Assembly: GCA_029216955.1 (NCBI GenBank)
Contig: JANAVB010031417.1
Span: forward strand, 20,106,027-20,170,026
Direction of reading: 5' to 3'
Length of the DNA stretch: 64,000 nucleotides
Origin: Iris pallida
Lineage: Eukaryota > Streptophyta > Magnoliopsida > Asparagales > Iridaceae
Shown here: positions 22,877 to 33,820 of the stretch, one piece after another
Numbering within the stretch: position 1 is the first letter of the stretch
Layout of the letters: each line of letters opens with the position of its first letter
The notes under the pieces: model-generated
What the model saw: only the letters and a program-made list of their open reading frames with translations
The model's database searches: none
What the model was told of the DNA's origin: nothing
Made by a program: the position numbers and the translations under genes

Positions 22877-25800
22877 CAATGATAACTAAGAAACACCGAC
22901 AAAAAAAAAAGACATGGCATAGGCACGACAAGCTATTTTGATGTTCCTATTATATTCTGGAATGTTCATGTTGTGTCAGAATCAAAGACTACTACAATCC
23001 AATAATAGTAAACCATCTAGCAATAATCAAGAAACTCTCAATCGAGAAAGACAACTGACGAATTCTCGAAGAGGTAAGCATGGCCGTAGTGTCAGGTGAA
23101 GTCCTTGGAGATGATGGAGTGGACCTTGCAGAAATTGCACTTGAACATCTTCTGTCCCGGCAAAGACTCCAAGAAAAGTAAATTCATCAGACTCGAAACC
23201 CTAGCCCTGGAAAATCGATCACCCCCTCTCCCCATTCCTTATTCCAGATCACCTAGAAAGAGCACAATGGCGACGGGAGGAAGACGATCGCAATCTGGAT
23301 GGCGATTGATCAATGGCGAGAAATCAACGACTATATGGACAATGAAAAGGAAATAGACCGAATACAATTTCCCCAGGCTTCAAATTCAGATTCCTCTGGG
23401 CCAAGGGACAGTCAATATATGAAAATGAATAATAAAAGACTAGTGGTTGGGGCACATGTGTGGGTGTGCAATGAAAGAGGTAGGCAGTTTCCAGTGAAAG
23501 AAGCACTGGGTCACAAGAGAGACAAGGGGGGGGGGGGGGTTAGTTTTTTTTTTTTACGATGCCCGGAGGAACTTTGTGCATGCTGCGTTGCATGCCTTTT
23601 GGATCCCGAGACCGTCCGCCAAGCCAGGGTGGTTATACCTCTCCTCGCTGATCACAAGAGACACCTATGTTCGGTGTTATGAAGGTTTTAGATTAATATG
23701 GAAGTTTGAGTTAGTGGGTGGGTAAATGACTTTTTAATAACCATAATGACATTTTAGGCTGCTGATCACAAGAGACACCTATGTTCGGTGTTATGAAGGT
23801 TTTAGATTAATATGGAAGTTTGAGTTAGTGGGTGGGTAAATGACTTTTTAACCCATAAATAATGACATTTTAGGCAAGAAGCGTTACACCAAAAATTAGT
23901 GATACCCATGGTTTTTGGGTTATATTTAGTATAGATAAAGGTTAATTAGGTGAATGAATTAATAAGTTCCAAGAAGAAAATCTGCCAAGCTAAAAAAAGA
24001 AAAAAGAGCACACTGCAAAATTTCATATTAGGTTCTTAAGGCCATGAAAAAGATTAAATGAATTGAGTATGTGCAAAAGAATGTTATAGATACTTCAAAT
24101 GAAGAATGGACACAAAGTCAAGATCAATATTTTAATAGGAAAAGCACACCAAAAAATGTCTGAAGCAATGGCAAAGTGAAGTGGAACACTAAATGAAGGC
24201 TATGTCTGAGGCTTGTTGTTTAGTACTCTGCCCTCAGAAAGATGAATTACATAAATGATCTTGCAACAGTTGAATAGAAATAGTAAAATACATATAAAGA
24301 AATATGTAAATAGCTAATGCATAAGCACAACAGATGGATAAATATACAAGACGATGAATAATGGATAAGGCTACTGCACCAAGAAAGAAATTTTACATGC
24401 AGAAAAGTGGGTAGCCATATTATAAGATGCAGGATATCAAACCTCATCTATCAACGTTATCGTACCATCAGTATCCCTTCCAAATTCATTTTGTGTCGAC
24501 CAATAACAGACCATTCTCCAAAGCCACTTGCTGCAAATGACAAATTAATCAGGTTACAATAAGTCGTTAATGAAAATACAGCATATCCTAGCATAAAACG
24601 TGTTCACAACATATACTGTTGATGCTGATGTCGCATACAGTAGTATTGAGCACAAATTTTAGTATGAGCACAAATTTTATGGTGAAGATGTATGATACAC
24701 AATGTATAGGATCATATAAGGCTACATTGACAAAGCCTATGAACTAGAGCATATATATCTGCATAAGACTTGGTTTGATTATTCAATAGCAAAATCAAGA
24801 CAAAAACTCAGAAAGTGAAACAAATAAAGCAACTATCTGGATTCATTACTGAAAGATAAAATTTTCTGAGACCTAAAGTTCTTAAAGGAGCACGACATGT
24901 GCTTATCAAGATGGAAATTTACCTGTCCATATGCAAATAAGTCCAAGGCTTTACTGCTTACTTCAGCATATTCATCTTGCGTCATCAAACCAAGTTCAAT
25001 TATCTGGACAAAGAGAAACTTATGATTAATTAAACATGACAACTTGCAAGTGAGAAAGAAAAAAGATCAAAAGTTCTTTCTCTAAAGTGATAATCTGACA
25101 AGCCAATAGAGACCAACATCAAACTTCACGCACTTATGAACTTTATATCCTTCCAACTTAAATGTACAGAGACATAGCCTCTTGGGAGTTCGTATGTATC
25201 CAATTATGCATAAGCCTGACAGATGGGTGCAGTTGTGGTATGTAAATAGTTATGCAAACATGTCTGCATGTGTAAAAATATTTAAAATAATGATCTGCTA
25301 GGTGTTCATAACTATAGTTAAATTTAGAGTTTTAGACACAGGTTGACCCAATGCAGAGTTGATATGTTCCATTTTGGAGTTCAACATAATATTGAAATTG
25401 TGATATAATCGTGATTTAATCGCTTGAACTGTCCATGAAGTGTCTTGGAAATTGGAAGTGTCCAATTATACGAAAGTATAAAAAGCCAAGAACCATGAAC
25501 TTGTAAGTGCACAGATTACATTTTAGAATAATTGCACATTAATGAAGTTAAGCTATAGTGATTGCAGGCTGAAAAATCTTCATAAGATTTCACATAGTGC
25601 ATACAATGTGTTCTCAACACCATACTAGGCCAAGCTTAACAATACTGTTGTAGTGATTTATTAAGGTAAAATCTCTGGAGGATTTCACCCACTGTACTGC
25701 CTACTATGGTGGCCTACTATGGTGTTACTATCACAGATTCACAGTATAACCTACAAGGGAGATACAAAATTTGTACTTTTATGTGCTTAATGAGACTTTA

Positions 25801-28800
25801 CAATATTTTTGTTTAGGAGAAAAATTGAAATGAAAATGTATTTGGAGTAAGCAGGACAGAGACATACAATCCAGATCGTTAGGTAGTTGAATGCATGCAC
25901 CAGCTAATAAGGCTACTCTGAGTACATCAAACTGCGTACCTAAAAGGTTCATATATGGGGAAAGGAGGAAAAGTCAACCTGAGAACATAACTTATGTGTT
26001 ATCCGGAATATAAATTATTCATTCAGCGTTAAACTTATGACATCTCGCTTGCCAGCTTCTCAGTTCTTCATGCCCCGAGGTGAACATGTCATGACTTATA
26101 TTCATTATAGGCTCTAATAAAATGGTAACATATATCAGTTGCTGATTAAATTTAACAATTTAGTAAACTATACACCCACCAGTTAATTGCTAACACCAAA
26201 CAAAATAGTACTTTGGGAAATTACATGTACCGAGGAGCACTTTAGTTTAGTAATCAACCAATAGTGAGGTTTGAGGATAACATCAATAAAGGATTAAGCC
26301 GTATATCACTCAATTAAAAGTGACTTGTAACTGAAAAAGAAATAGTCTGTAACTAAAAGCGGTGCTTCAGAACAGTGATTTGGATTTTGGAGTTTTATCT
26401 CGCATTATACCATTGGCTTATCACTTATGTGATTGAAGGAAATTTCAAACCTCTTCATAGATTTAACAGTTGGACATCTTCGAACTAAAGAGTAAAAGAA
26501 TATTGAACTAGAAGAAACCTCGTCAGGAGAGACTGGAACATCATGATCTGTTGACTTAGTTGTAGGCGTGAGTATATTTGCAGGCAGCTTCTGATTTTTA
26601 CCATACCTAAAAGTTATGAAGCGTATTAACAAGATCTAATAATAGTGAAGATGATGAGTAATTGAAATATGTACCTTCAGGAAGTAAGTTGCCACAATAA
26701 CGTCGTACACCATTACTGTAAACTGTCCATAGTGATGTATCTGTGCTACCGGTCACAAAGCCTCTAACTGCATAAGCTCATCAGAATACCATGTCATTAG
26801 ATTAGGGAAGTTGAGAAGAAATTGAATAAGGAAAATAAGAAGAATGTCGGGCAACATACAGGACTGAATACGAATATAACTATATCATATGGAAAACATA
26901 AAATCAAAGTTGATGCTAGATATATATGAGAAGAACTGTCGACAAATTATGAAGTGCAGAAACAAGCTCACCCCCATTCAATTTATTATCAACCTCGGGT
27001 TGATATTCAATACATAATCAGCTTCAGATAGCACGATTGCATGAAGCCGGACTGATTACATAGTGACCAATGCTTCTCTGAATGGTTCCCCACCACTATC
27101 AATGCCTAAATCAACCTATCTTTTCCAATATGAATCTTAAAGTGTCAAACCATTCTACTCGTGAAGGAATAGTTACACATGATAATCTACACAGATGCCA
27201 TATCCAAATTTCTCAATTTATCATGTAACATAACATAATCAGCACTAGTGAGTAACGGGTAATCCAATAGCAGTAGATGATACTCCAATCTGGTTAATAT
27301 GTCTAGCGTTCATATCCAGCCAGAGTTGGAGCATGAAGCTGGCTTCATGCTAGTTAAGAAGAACTGATTAGATCCTCCATCCCTCAAACATAAACCCTCA
27401 GGCGGTTTCTCCAGTATTCCTCTCTTCCCAGAAGTGCTTTGAAAAACATCGCGCTTAAACCTTTTGCACAAATCATTGTTTCATGGGAATGTCATTCCTT
27501 TTTCACTGTCAAGCTTAGTGTGTCATTGAGATGAACACAATTTCCTACAGCGACTAATTTCTTATCAGAAGCCCTTTTCCCAGTTAATATAAGTCATGGA
27601 ACCCTGGGCTTCAGTAGTTTATTATCACAGACACTTCCTGATGAAGCACAGAAGCTTACCACACTATTGATTAAAGCATACCACACTGTTAATGCATATG
27701 TAATGCAACTATCAACTTTGAGATTTAGACCAGAAACATACTCTCCTAATAATGTCAACAATAACTAAGACATTGTGGTTGACATTTCAAATCATCAAAG
27801 TAACATGCGAGGAAAGTAAAAACTGTGGCTCGGAGCATGTGTGCACGTTCAAGTATGGATTTTAGTTTTGCTACAGCTTTATTATAAAAAGCTTTCCTTT
27901 TAAATTTCACAATTCTAGTGAATTCCTACATATATGTTTCACATCCATCACCTTATTCTCTGGTCAAGGAAGAGATAATATACAAATACATAATGATAAA
28001 AATCGTAACTTACCAACAAACTCAACTGGAAAAACTGAGCATTTCTTTGCAATAGTCACATTTTTATCAGGAACACAAACCACTGCATTGGGAGTAATAT
28101 GCACGGTCTTATTGAACCACCAAAGACTTGTCTCGTTGAGAACCTGAAAGTGATGCAACAAGTACACAAACCAAACATGTCTCAGTAAACAACTGAAACA
28201 AAAATGGAGAGATTCGTTAAATTCGAATTATGATTACAGGAGGAAAAAAAACATAGCAGAAAAATAAGGGCTAAGTTTTATATCTGCAAAATGATTGCAA
28301 AAAAATTAGGAGTTCCTCTATTATTATAGCATCATAATGTTAAGGGCCTGTAATGCTGGAACGATGACCATTGAATTAAGTACATCTGGAGAGCAATACA
28401 ACAGCAATTACTGGTTTATCTATAGAAACAAAGTTTAAAGTATTAATCAAGCACCAGTTCAAGCTAATTTTGATGTTTTGGTCCTACATTTAAATTTTAA
28501 GTTTCGAGAAAGTTCCCTTGTGCTTAGTTGAGTATTCCCTACATTTCTCGCGAAGTTGGCCAAGCTCTTGTGCTAGTGCCTAGTGGAATCAACGGATCTA
28601 GTTTCTCAAGATTGAAGAGATCCTGGGAGAATTTTGGAATTAAATATAAGAAATTAACACTAATTGGACATGAAAGTAAGCAAACCAGGCGTTAAAAACT
28701 CCACCGCGGAGAATAATTATCAGTTCCGTATATAAATCATTCCAGCACTCCTAGCTGCATATACTAAAAAGACGATAAAAATATGTTAATGCTTGTCCAA

Positions 28801-29482
28801 TAAAGTAGTAACTCCTAAATTTATTCTTCTGTAAACATCCAGGAATTTGTCTGCTTAGTTACTTTCGACGTAGCAATACAAATTAAAAGGTGGCGCATTT
28901 CCACTAAGAAACTGCCCGTAACTACCCAAAAAAAAAAAAATCTCAATTTGCTATTAAGGGTCTGCACAAGATATCACCTTTAGTCGAACCCCTGAAATAG
29001 ATAGGAAATGTAGGCTCCGTTGATACTACGAACGCTCCAAAAATACACTATTACACACCAAAATCATTGCCGTGTCCGTGTCTGTGCAACGTAGTAAGAA
29101 ATCGATACCTGTCCTTTGAACGGAATCGAGGCAAGAACCCGATCGAAAGCGCTCTGCCGATCCGTAGTCACCAAAACCAGATGCTCCTTCCCTTCGTATA
29201 CATCCCTCACCTGGACGAGAACCGATCAAATCAAACCTAGAAAGAACACGCGCACAAAAGAAAATTTATGAATGTTCAGATTGGTGGTACCTTCCCCTTG
29301 GCTATGGACTTGAGGCCGGGGACCGTTCGGTCGAGGTGGGTTTCCGAGAGGCAGTTGGAAAGGGATCCTTCGGCGGAGCGGAAGACTTCGTCGCGGTGGC
29401 GGCCGTGGAGGTCTAGGGTTTTGGCTTGGGAAGAGATGGCTAGGGTTCGGTTGTTGGAGGGAGAAGGAGCGGGTTTCGGCAT
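18704..29482 (-). CDS. PUR7: SAICAR synthetase (phosphoribosylaminoimidazole-succinocarboxamide synthase), multi-exon, last exon not found
   Basis: This enzyme joins aspartate to CAIR with ATP in de novo purine synthesis, in plastids of plants. Exons (minus strand): 29482-29291, 29210-29109, 28143-28014, 26767-26675, 26606-26519, 25003-24923, 24530-24443, 19239-19150, 18865-18815, 18750-18704, all with GT/AG borders and matching phases. Diagnostic blocks in order: [24 protein letters not shown] (exon 2), [15 protein letters not shown] (3), [16 protein letters not shown] (4), [12 protein letters not shown] (5), [16 protein letters not shown] (6), GTITLIDE (7), [18 protein letters not shown] (8), DHCDPYGDK (9), [14 protein letters not shown] (10). 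Start: ATG 29482 gives a roughly 35-residue Ser/Arg-rich lead that fits a transit peptide; an in-frame upstream ATG at 29662 would lengthen it. Exons 5 and 7 carry small deletions that shift the frame. The last exon (about 40 residues expected) was not found down to 16.4 kb. It is either a damaged gene or one affected by consensus errors. Confidence 0.93.
19660..19845. repeat. Tandem duplication (about 95 bp) in PUR7 intron
   Basis: Two imperfect copies share CATATTTTTCAG-type starts, then GGTTGACATGTAATGT, ATGTCCT and TTTTACTC.CCATTT(T/C)AC. Confidence 0.7.
20461..21222. repeat. 381-bp tandem duplication in PUR7 intron
   Basis: Copy 1 is 20461-20841 and copy 2 is 20842-21222, both starting ATTTAGACCAGATCTCTTAT and differing at only a few positions. 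The low divergence marks it as recent. Confidence 0.95.
22505..22880. repeat. Cluster of (TA)n microsatellites in PUR7 intron
   Basis: TA runs at about 22505-22518, 22573-22614, 22738-22785 and 22825-22875. The motif TACACCGACAAATATATA is repeated between them, so the tracts multiplied together with flanking sequence. Confidence 0.9.
22620..22715 (-). mobile_element. tRNA-derived SINE fragment
   Basis: The minus strand has the A-box CTAGCCTAGTGGTAATGG and the B-box ATCGATTCCC about 45 bases later. The same A-box core (TAGCCTAGTGG) begins the SINE at 50687. It is embedded in TA repeats, so no target duplication can be read. Confidence 0.65.
23521..23651 (-). mobile_element. Retroposon-like insert with an unusual poly(A)/poly(C) tail
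   Basis: TCACAAGAGA stands before (about 23511-23520) and after (about 23652-23661) the segment. On the minus strand a roughly 95-bp body is followed by about 11 A, CTAA, then about 14 C. The body contains a palindrome GCATGC-AACGCA-GCATGC. No clear A- or B-box was recognised, so the class is uncertain. Confidence 0.45.
23647..23874. repeat. 114-bp tandem duplication
   Basis: Two copies start GCTGATCACAAGAGACACC at 23647 and 23761 and run through the GTGTTATGAAGGTTTTAG block. Confidence 0.92.
24443..24530 (-). other. PUR7: PUR7 exon 7 with a 2-base deletion
   Basis: The exon is 88 bp while both neighbours are in phase 0, so a multiple of three is required. The frame is conserved up to LLLVDTK and then shifts; EFG and DGTITLIDE follow in the next frame. 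The break is at AAATGAATTT (minus strand, around 24487-24492). The first residue is Q where the family usually has R. Confidence 0.8.
26519..26606 (-). other. PUR7: PUR7 exon 5 with a 1-base deletion in an A run
   Basis: The exon is 88 bp where the splice phases of its neighbours require 89. Reading from the acceptor, the phase is right for the first two codons, and the conserved [10 protein letters not shown] block continues one frame over. The break is at a run of five A (minus strand, near 26591-26595), where six would keep the frame. Confidence 0.8.
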
Positions 29483-29676
29483 GGAGAATCGGTGGGGACG
29501 AGGGAGTCGGGGGAGGAAGGGGGGTTTCAGGAGGGTTTGGAAGGGTTTTGGGCTGTGGGAGGAACCGAGAGAGACATGGGGACGATGGTCTAGACTCGCG
29601 TGCTTCTGGGAAATTTTTTTAACAAGAAGAGGGTTTTGAGTCACGGGAATCTCTATAAACAAAATAAATGAATTAA

Positions 29677-31113
29677 GGTTGTGTTTGGTTTATTGTAATG
29701 TAATCGTAATGGAATTGGATTTGTAATGTAATTGAGTTTGTAATGTAATGGAATTACAATTACATTACTATGTTTGGTTGAAGCATGTAATCAAACCATA
29801 TAATGTAATGTCAATTGCATTCATATGTTTGGTTTACCATGTAATGTAATTAAGTTTCTAATTTAATATTTTTTAAATACAACATAAAATTAAAAAAGTG
29901 GATCACTAAATTTTTTTAAAAATTTAAAAAGAAATAAACTAAAATAAATAATAAATAAGGAAAAAATGGTTGTTTTCTGCTAAAAAAAGACCAAAAACGA
30001 AAAAAAAAAGACAAAAATAAAAAAATACAAAAAATGACAAACGTACAAAACAGAAAAAAAAAAAAAAAAACCAAAAATGAAAAAGCGATTAAAAAAGAAA
30101 AACGACAAAAAAAAAATCAAAAATGTGAAAACCATAAAAAGTGACCAATAATGATTAAAAAATGACTAAAAACAAAAAATTTGACAAAAACAACAATAAA
30201 TGAAAAAAAAAAAAAAGACGAAAAACGACAAAAAACAAAAAAAAGGCAAAAAATGAACAAAAACGACAAAAAAAGAAGAAAAAAATTGATAAAAAACGAA
30301 AAAAAAGAGCAAAAAAAATAATAAACGATAAAAAGGAACATAAATGACAAAAAAAATCCAAAAAAACCAAAAAAACAACAACAAAAAAAAAAAAAAAAAA
30401 AAAACGAGCATAAACGATAAAAAGTGAAAAAAGATCCCAAAAAAAGGATAAAAAAAAGCGACAAAAAAATGTGCAAAATCGATCGAAAACGATAGAAGAC
30501 GATAAAAACGGAAAAAATGGTCAAAAACGTACAAGATCGACAAAAAATCGAAAATAACATGCAGAAATGGCAAACAAAAACTGTGCAAATTGACAAAAAA
30601 ACGATAAAAAACGTAAACAATGACAAAAAACGATAAAAAAGCGTGCAAAAAGGCAAAAGACGTGCAAATAAAGCAAAACCAATAAAAAAGTGCAAAACCG
30701 ACAAAAATGTACAAAATCGAAAAAAAAGATTTAAAGTGCAAAAGCAAAAAAAATGGCAAAAAATGTGCAAAAACGACCAAAAATCTAAAAAAGGTCCAAA
30801 ACGATCAAAAACGAAAAAAAAATAAACAAAAACGAACAAAATGACAAAAAAACAAACACAAAATCGACAAAAAAATTTAAAAAGTGCAAAAGCGACAAAA
30901 AAATGGCCAATAATGTGCAAAAACGAAAAAAAAATCGAAAAAAAAGGCCCAAACAAGCAAAACGACAAAAAATAAACAAAAATGATAAAAAATTAAACAA
31001 AAACGACAAAAAAATAACCAAAAACTAAAAATAAAGGGCAAAAAAAAAAACGAACAAAAACGACAAAAAAACAAACAAAAATAACCAAAAAAAATAAAAA
31101 TGACAAAAAAACG

Positions 31114-31155
<42 letters not shown>

Positions 31156-31726
31156 AACAAAAAAAGGACAAAACACAAAAAAACAACAAAAAAAAGAAAA
31201 AAACAACAAAAAGTAAACAAAACAACAAAAAAAACGAACAAAAACGACAAAAAAGAAAAAAACGACAAAAAAGGGACAAAAACGAAAAAAAAAATCAAAA
31301 ACAAAAAAAAAAAAACGAAAAAAAATGACAAAAAACGACCAAAAATGAACAAAAACGACCAAAAACGAAAAAAAAAACAAAAAAAAAAAAAACAAAAAAA
31401 CGATCAAAAATGACAAAAACCGAACAAAAACGACAAAAAATGACCAAAACGAAAAAAACGACAAAAACAAACGAAAAAAAAAGGTCCAAAAAACGAAAAA
31501 AAATTCAAATTATAGCATACCAACCTTGCTTAAGTTGTAATGTAATTGCGATTACATAGGTTTTATGATGTAATTGAGTTTAGAAGAAACTGATGTAATG
31601 TAATCAAACTTGTAATCGCGATTACATTACATCTAACTTTTTTTTGTCCAACCAAACACCCGAGTTAGATTGACAACGTAATGCCAATTACATTACGTTG
31701 TCCAATCCTGCAAACCAAACGGGCCC
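29677..31726. mobile_element. Tourist/Harbinger-like element (2,050 bp) in the PUR7 upstream region
   Basis: The 3-bp target duplication TAA is at 29674-29676 and 31727-31729. The ends are GGTTGTGTTTGGTTT at the left and, read inward at the right, GGGCCCGTTTGGTTT. Subterminal GTAATGTAAT motifs occur at both ends (29695-29860 and 31535-31715). The core is an A-rich array and no transposase is seen, so it is non-autonomous. Its near edge is 195 bp from the chosen PUR7 start codon, so it probably sits in the promoter. Confidence 0.82.
29950..31505. repeat. About 1.5 kb of A-rich (ACGACAAAAA)-type array
   Basis: The plus strand is almost only A runs of 4-8 bases separated by CGAC, TGAC, CGAAC, TGCAA or GACC, with one pure A tract of more than 30 bases near 31110-31154. 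The spacing is irregular, near 9-14 bases. On the minus strand this yields Phe-rich open frames, which are an artefact of the composition. Confidence 0.93.
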
Positions 31727-32399
31727 TAAATGTTTGACAAAAACGGCTTATATTCAGCATGCAGAAATCTATTAAATATTTCTTCCTTATTTTTCTAATA
31801 AAGTAGCTTTTTATAATTTTTTATGTTATAATTTGTAGTTGTTGGTCTCCACAATTCAGGAAATTATTTTTTAAAGTATTTTAATGTGCCGCTTCGAAAT
31901 ACTAAAAAAATGAGTCATCTAAGTCCTATATAATCGAATAATCTATTTAATTTAAACATTATTAAAAATTGTAATTTTAAGCTTTTTTTTCCGCATAATC
32001 GAATAATCTAATTTTTTTCGTCTGTATAACCGAATACTCCTTTTATTTACATATATATTTGTAACAAATTATAACCAAATTTAAATTAAGTTTTTTTAAA
32101 TCTTAATTATATATATATATGTGTGTGTATTACAAATCTTAATTAAAAATTAAAGATTTAAATTATATTTTGATAATATTAGCAAGAAAAAAAATTATTC
32201 TACATGCAACATATGTGCTTTTACTAGTGTAATCATTTCTATCTATACAATTATAAATAGGCACTATACGATTATACAATTAGTTTCTATATATAAATTA
32301 CACACAAATAAACACTCAAGAATGATTCTTCATTTTATCCTATTTGACAGCAAATAAAATAATCGATTTAATAATGTGGGGTCCAACATAAACTGGTAT

Positions 32400-32650
32400 G
32401 AGTGATGGAGACATTTAAGAGGATTTCTATACGTAGAAATTCGAAAATATCCATCCTACATTACCATCATGTATGATATAAATTATTATAGAAATCACTA
32501 TTGTAAGGTATTTTTTTGTAAACTGAATTTCTATCATAGAAATAGGGAAAATAGAAACCCTCACATCTCCAATGGAGGTTTCTATCTCCCCTATTTCTAT
32601 GGTAGAAATCAATTTATAAAAAAAAAAAACCTCCCAATGAAGATTTATAT
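32400..32650. mobile_element. Degenerate relative of the MITE at 32894
   Basis: It shares TCTCCAATGG-GGTTTCTATCT, CCCTATTTCTATGG and CTCCCAATG with the intact element, but the terminal repeats are not complete here. Confidence 0.6.
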
Positions 32651-32893
32651 TCCAATTTATATTATAAGTGACATTGATGTAGAATTAAGAGTTTTCATGA
32701 GAATTTATGCATGTAGAAACACTTATATAAACTCTCCATTTATCATATCAATTAATATTTGATCCCACAACATTACAACAATCCTTTATTGTCATCTAGA
32801 ATAGAAATAGAGAATCTTTGAAGACTATATTTTGTTTATGTTTTTTATATTACTCAGACAACTAGAATAAAATAAAGTACGTATGGACTTTTA

Positions 32894-33272
32894 GACCATC
32901 TCCAATGGGGGTTTCTATCTTCCCTATTTTTATGGAAATTTCATTTTAGAAAAAAACTTCTCCCAATGGTAGTTTCTATCACCATTTCTATCCTGGATGG
33001 CAATGATGTAGGATAGAAATTTTCTAGGAGGGTTTCTACATGTAGAAACTCTCATACAAATTTTCCTATCTCTCAGACAATTATTATTGGGCCCCACACA
33101 ATTAAATTTGTTTTTCTATGTGACACATAGGATAGAAATGGAGAACCATTGATTCAACATTTTTTTGTATGTGTACAATTTTTATGTAAAATTCTTCAAG
33201 GATAAAATTTTTTAAAGTACAATGTCAAGTAGGATAAGAACACAATTTTAGAAATCGCTATTGGAGATGGTC
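32894..33272. mobile_element. Tourist-like MITE (379 bp)
   Basis: Target duplication TTA at 32891-32893 and 33273-33275. The terminal inverted repeats are GACCATCTCCAAT and its complement at the right end. Internal TTTCTA.(G)TAGAAA motifs make it strongly foldback. A related, disrupted copy lies at about 32400-32650. Confidence 0.88.
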
Positions 33273-33663
33273 TTAGAAATTTCCACTAGAGATGACTTGT
33301 ATCAAATTTCGGGCCTCTGGCCATCCGTATGATATCGTTATCACGAACCCACGAAATCACTAACCCCGGTGACAACACCAACAATTAAAAATATCGTCCA
33401 CTGGCGTCCACAATATACCAAACCAGTTCCACCTACGTGCCATCGTTTAGCTGCTTTCTAACTATGGATCTGGTTAGTTAAATTGAGCCAGAGGTACAAC
33501 GGAGATAGCGTGGGTCCGACGCCGAAGAGTCCGTCTTTATAAACTCAAGGAGAGGAACGCGAATCTTTCTTGATTTTTTTCCCTACCGGTTTCGGTTCTC
33601 GTCACTCTCGGTGAACCAACCGCCATCCGATCTACTCTTCGGCTAGAAATCTAGGGTTTGGAC

Positions 33664-33720
33664 ATGGTCGCTGGTGACTCTCCGATCACATTCTTCCGCC
33701 GATCGCTTCTCGCATCTTGA
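33664..33720 (+). CDS. Upstream ORF 1 of the PEPKR2-like gene (18 codons)
   Basis: ATG at 33664 to TGA at 33720 encodes MVAGDSPITFFRRSLLAS. It precedes the kinase start by 157 bases in a GC-rich leader. Whether it is in the mature transcript and translated is inferred. Confidence 0.4.
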   Translation: MVAGDSPITFFRRSLLAS

Positions 33721-33746
33721 TCCTTCCTCGTTCGATCGATCGCTTC

Positions 33747-33806
33747 ATGGGTCGGAAGAAGAAGAACAAACCCCCTTGCCAAAACCCTAACCCTAATTTT
33801 TGTTGA
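33747..33806 (+). CDS. Upstream ORF 2 of the PEPKR2-like gene (19 codons)
   Basis: ATG at 33747 to TGA at 33806 encodes MGRKKKNKPPCQNPNPNFC and ends 14 bases before the kinase ATG. Its second half is the telomere-like repeat in the leader. Such a short distance would limit re-initiation if the uORF is translated. Confidence 0.4.
   Translation: MGRKKKNKPPCQNPNPNFC
33781..33797 (+). promoter_or_regulatory. Telo-box-like AAACCCTAACCCTAA in the kinase leader
   Basis: Two copies of the plant telomere unit lie in tandem. Single AAACCCTA boxes are known near the transcription start of many plant genes; here it is within the likely 5' UTR. The complementary-orientation TAGGGTTT at 33651-33658 is a second one. 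Confidence 0.5.
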
Positions 33807-33820
33807 AACAACTTAGATCG

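Noticed and set aside
29483..29662. In-frame upstream start for PUR7 (60 extra residues)
   Set aside because: Possible, but the extension has no conserved block and would begin next to the transposon; ATG 29482 gives a normal transit-peptide length. Not excluded.
30117..31489. Long Phe-rich open frames on the minus strand (up to 283 residues)
   Set aside because: Produced by the A-rich array inside the Harbinger-like element; composition only, no membrane-protein pattern beyond poly-Phe.
33781..33797. Interstitial telomere
   Set aside because: Only two units; fits a promoter or leader telo-box, not a telomere relic.
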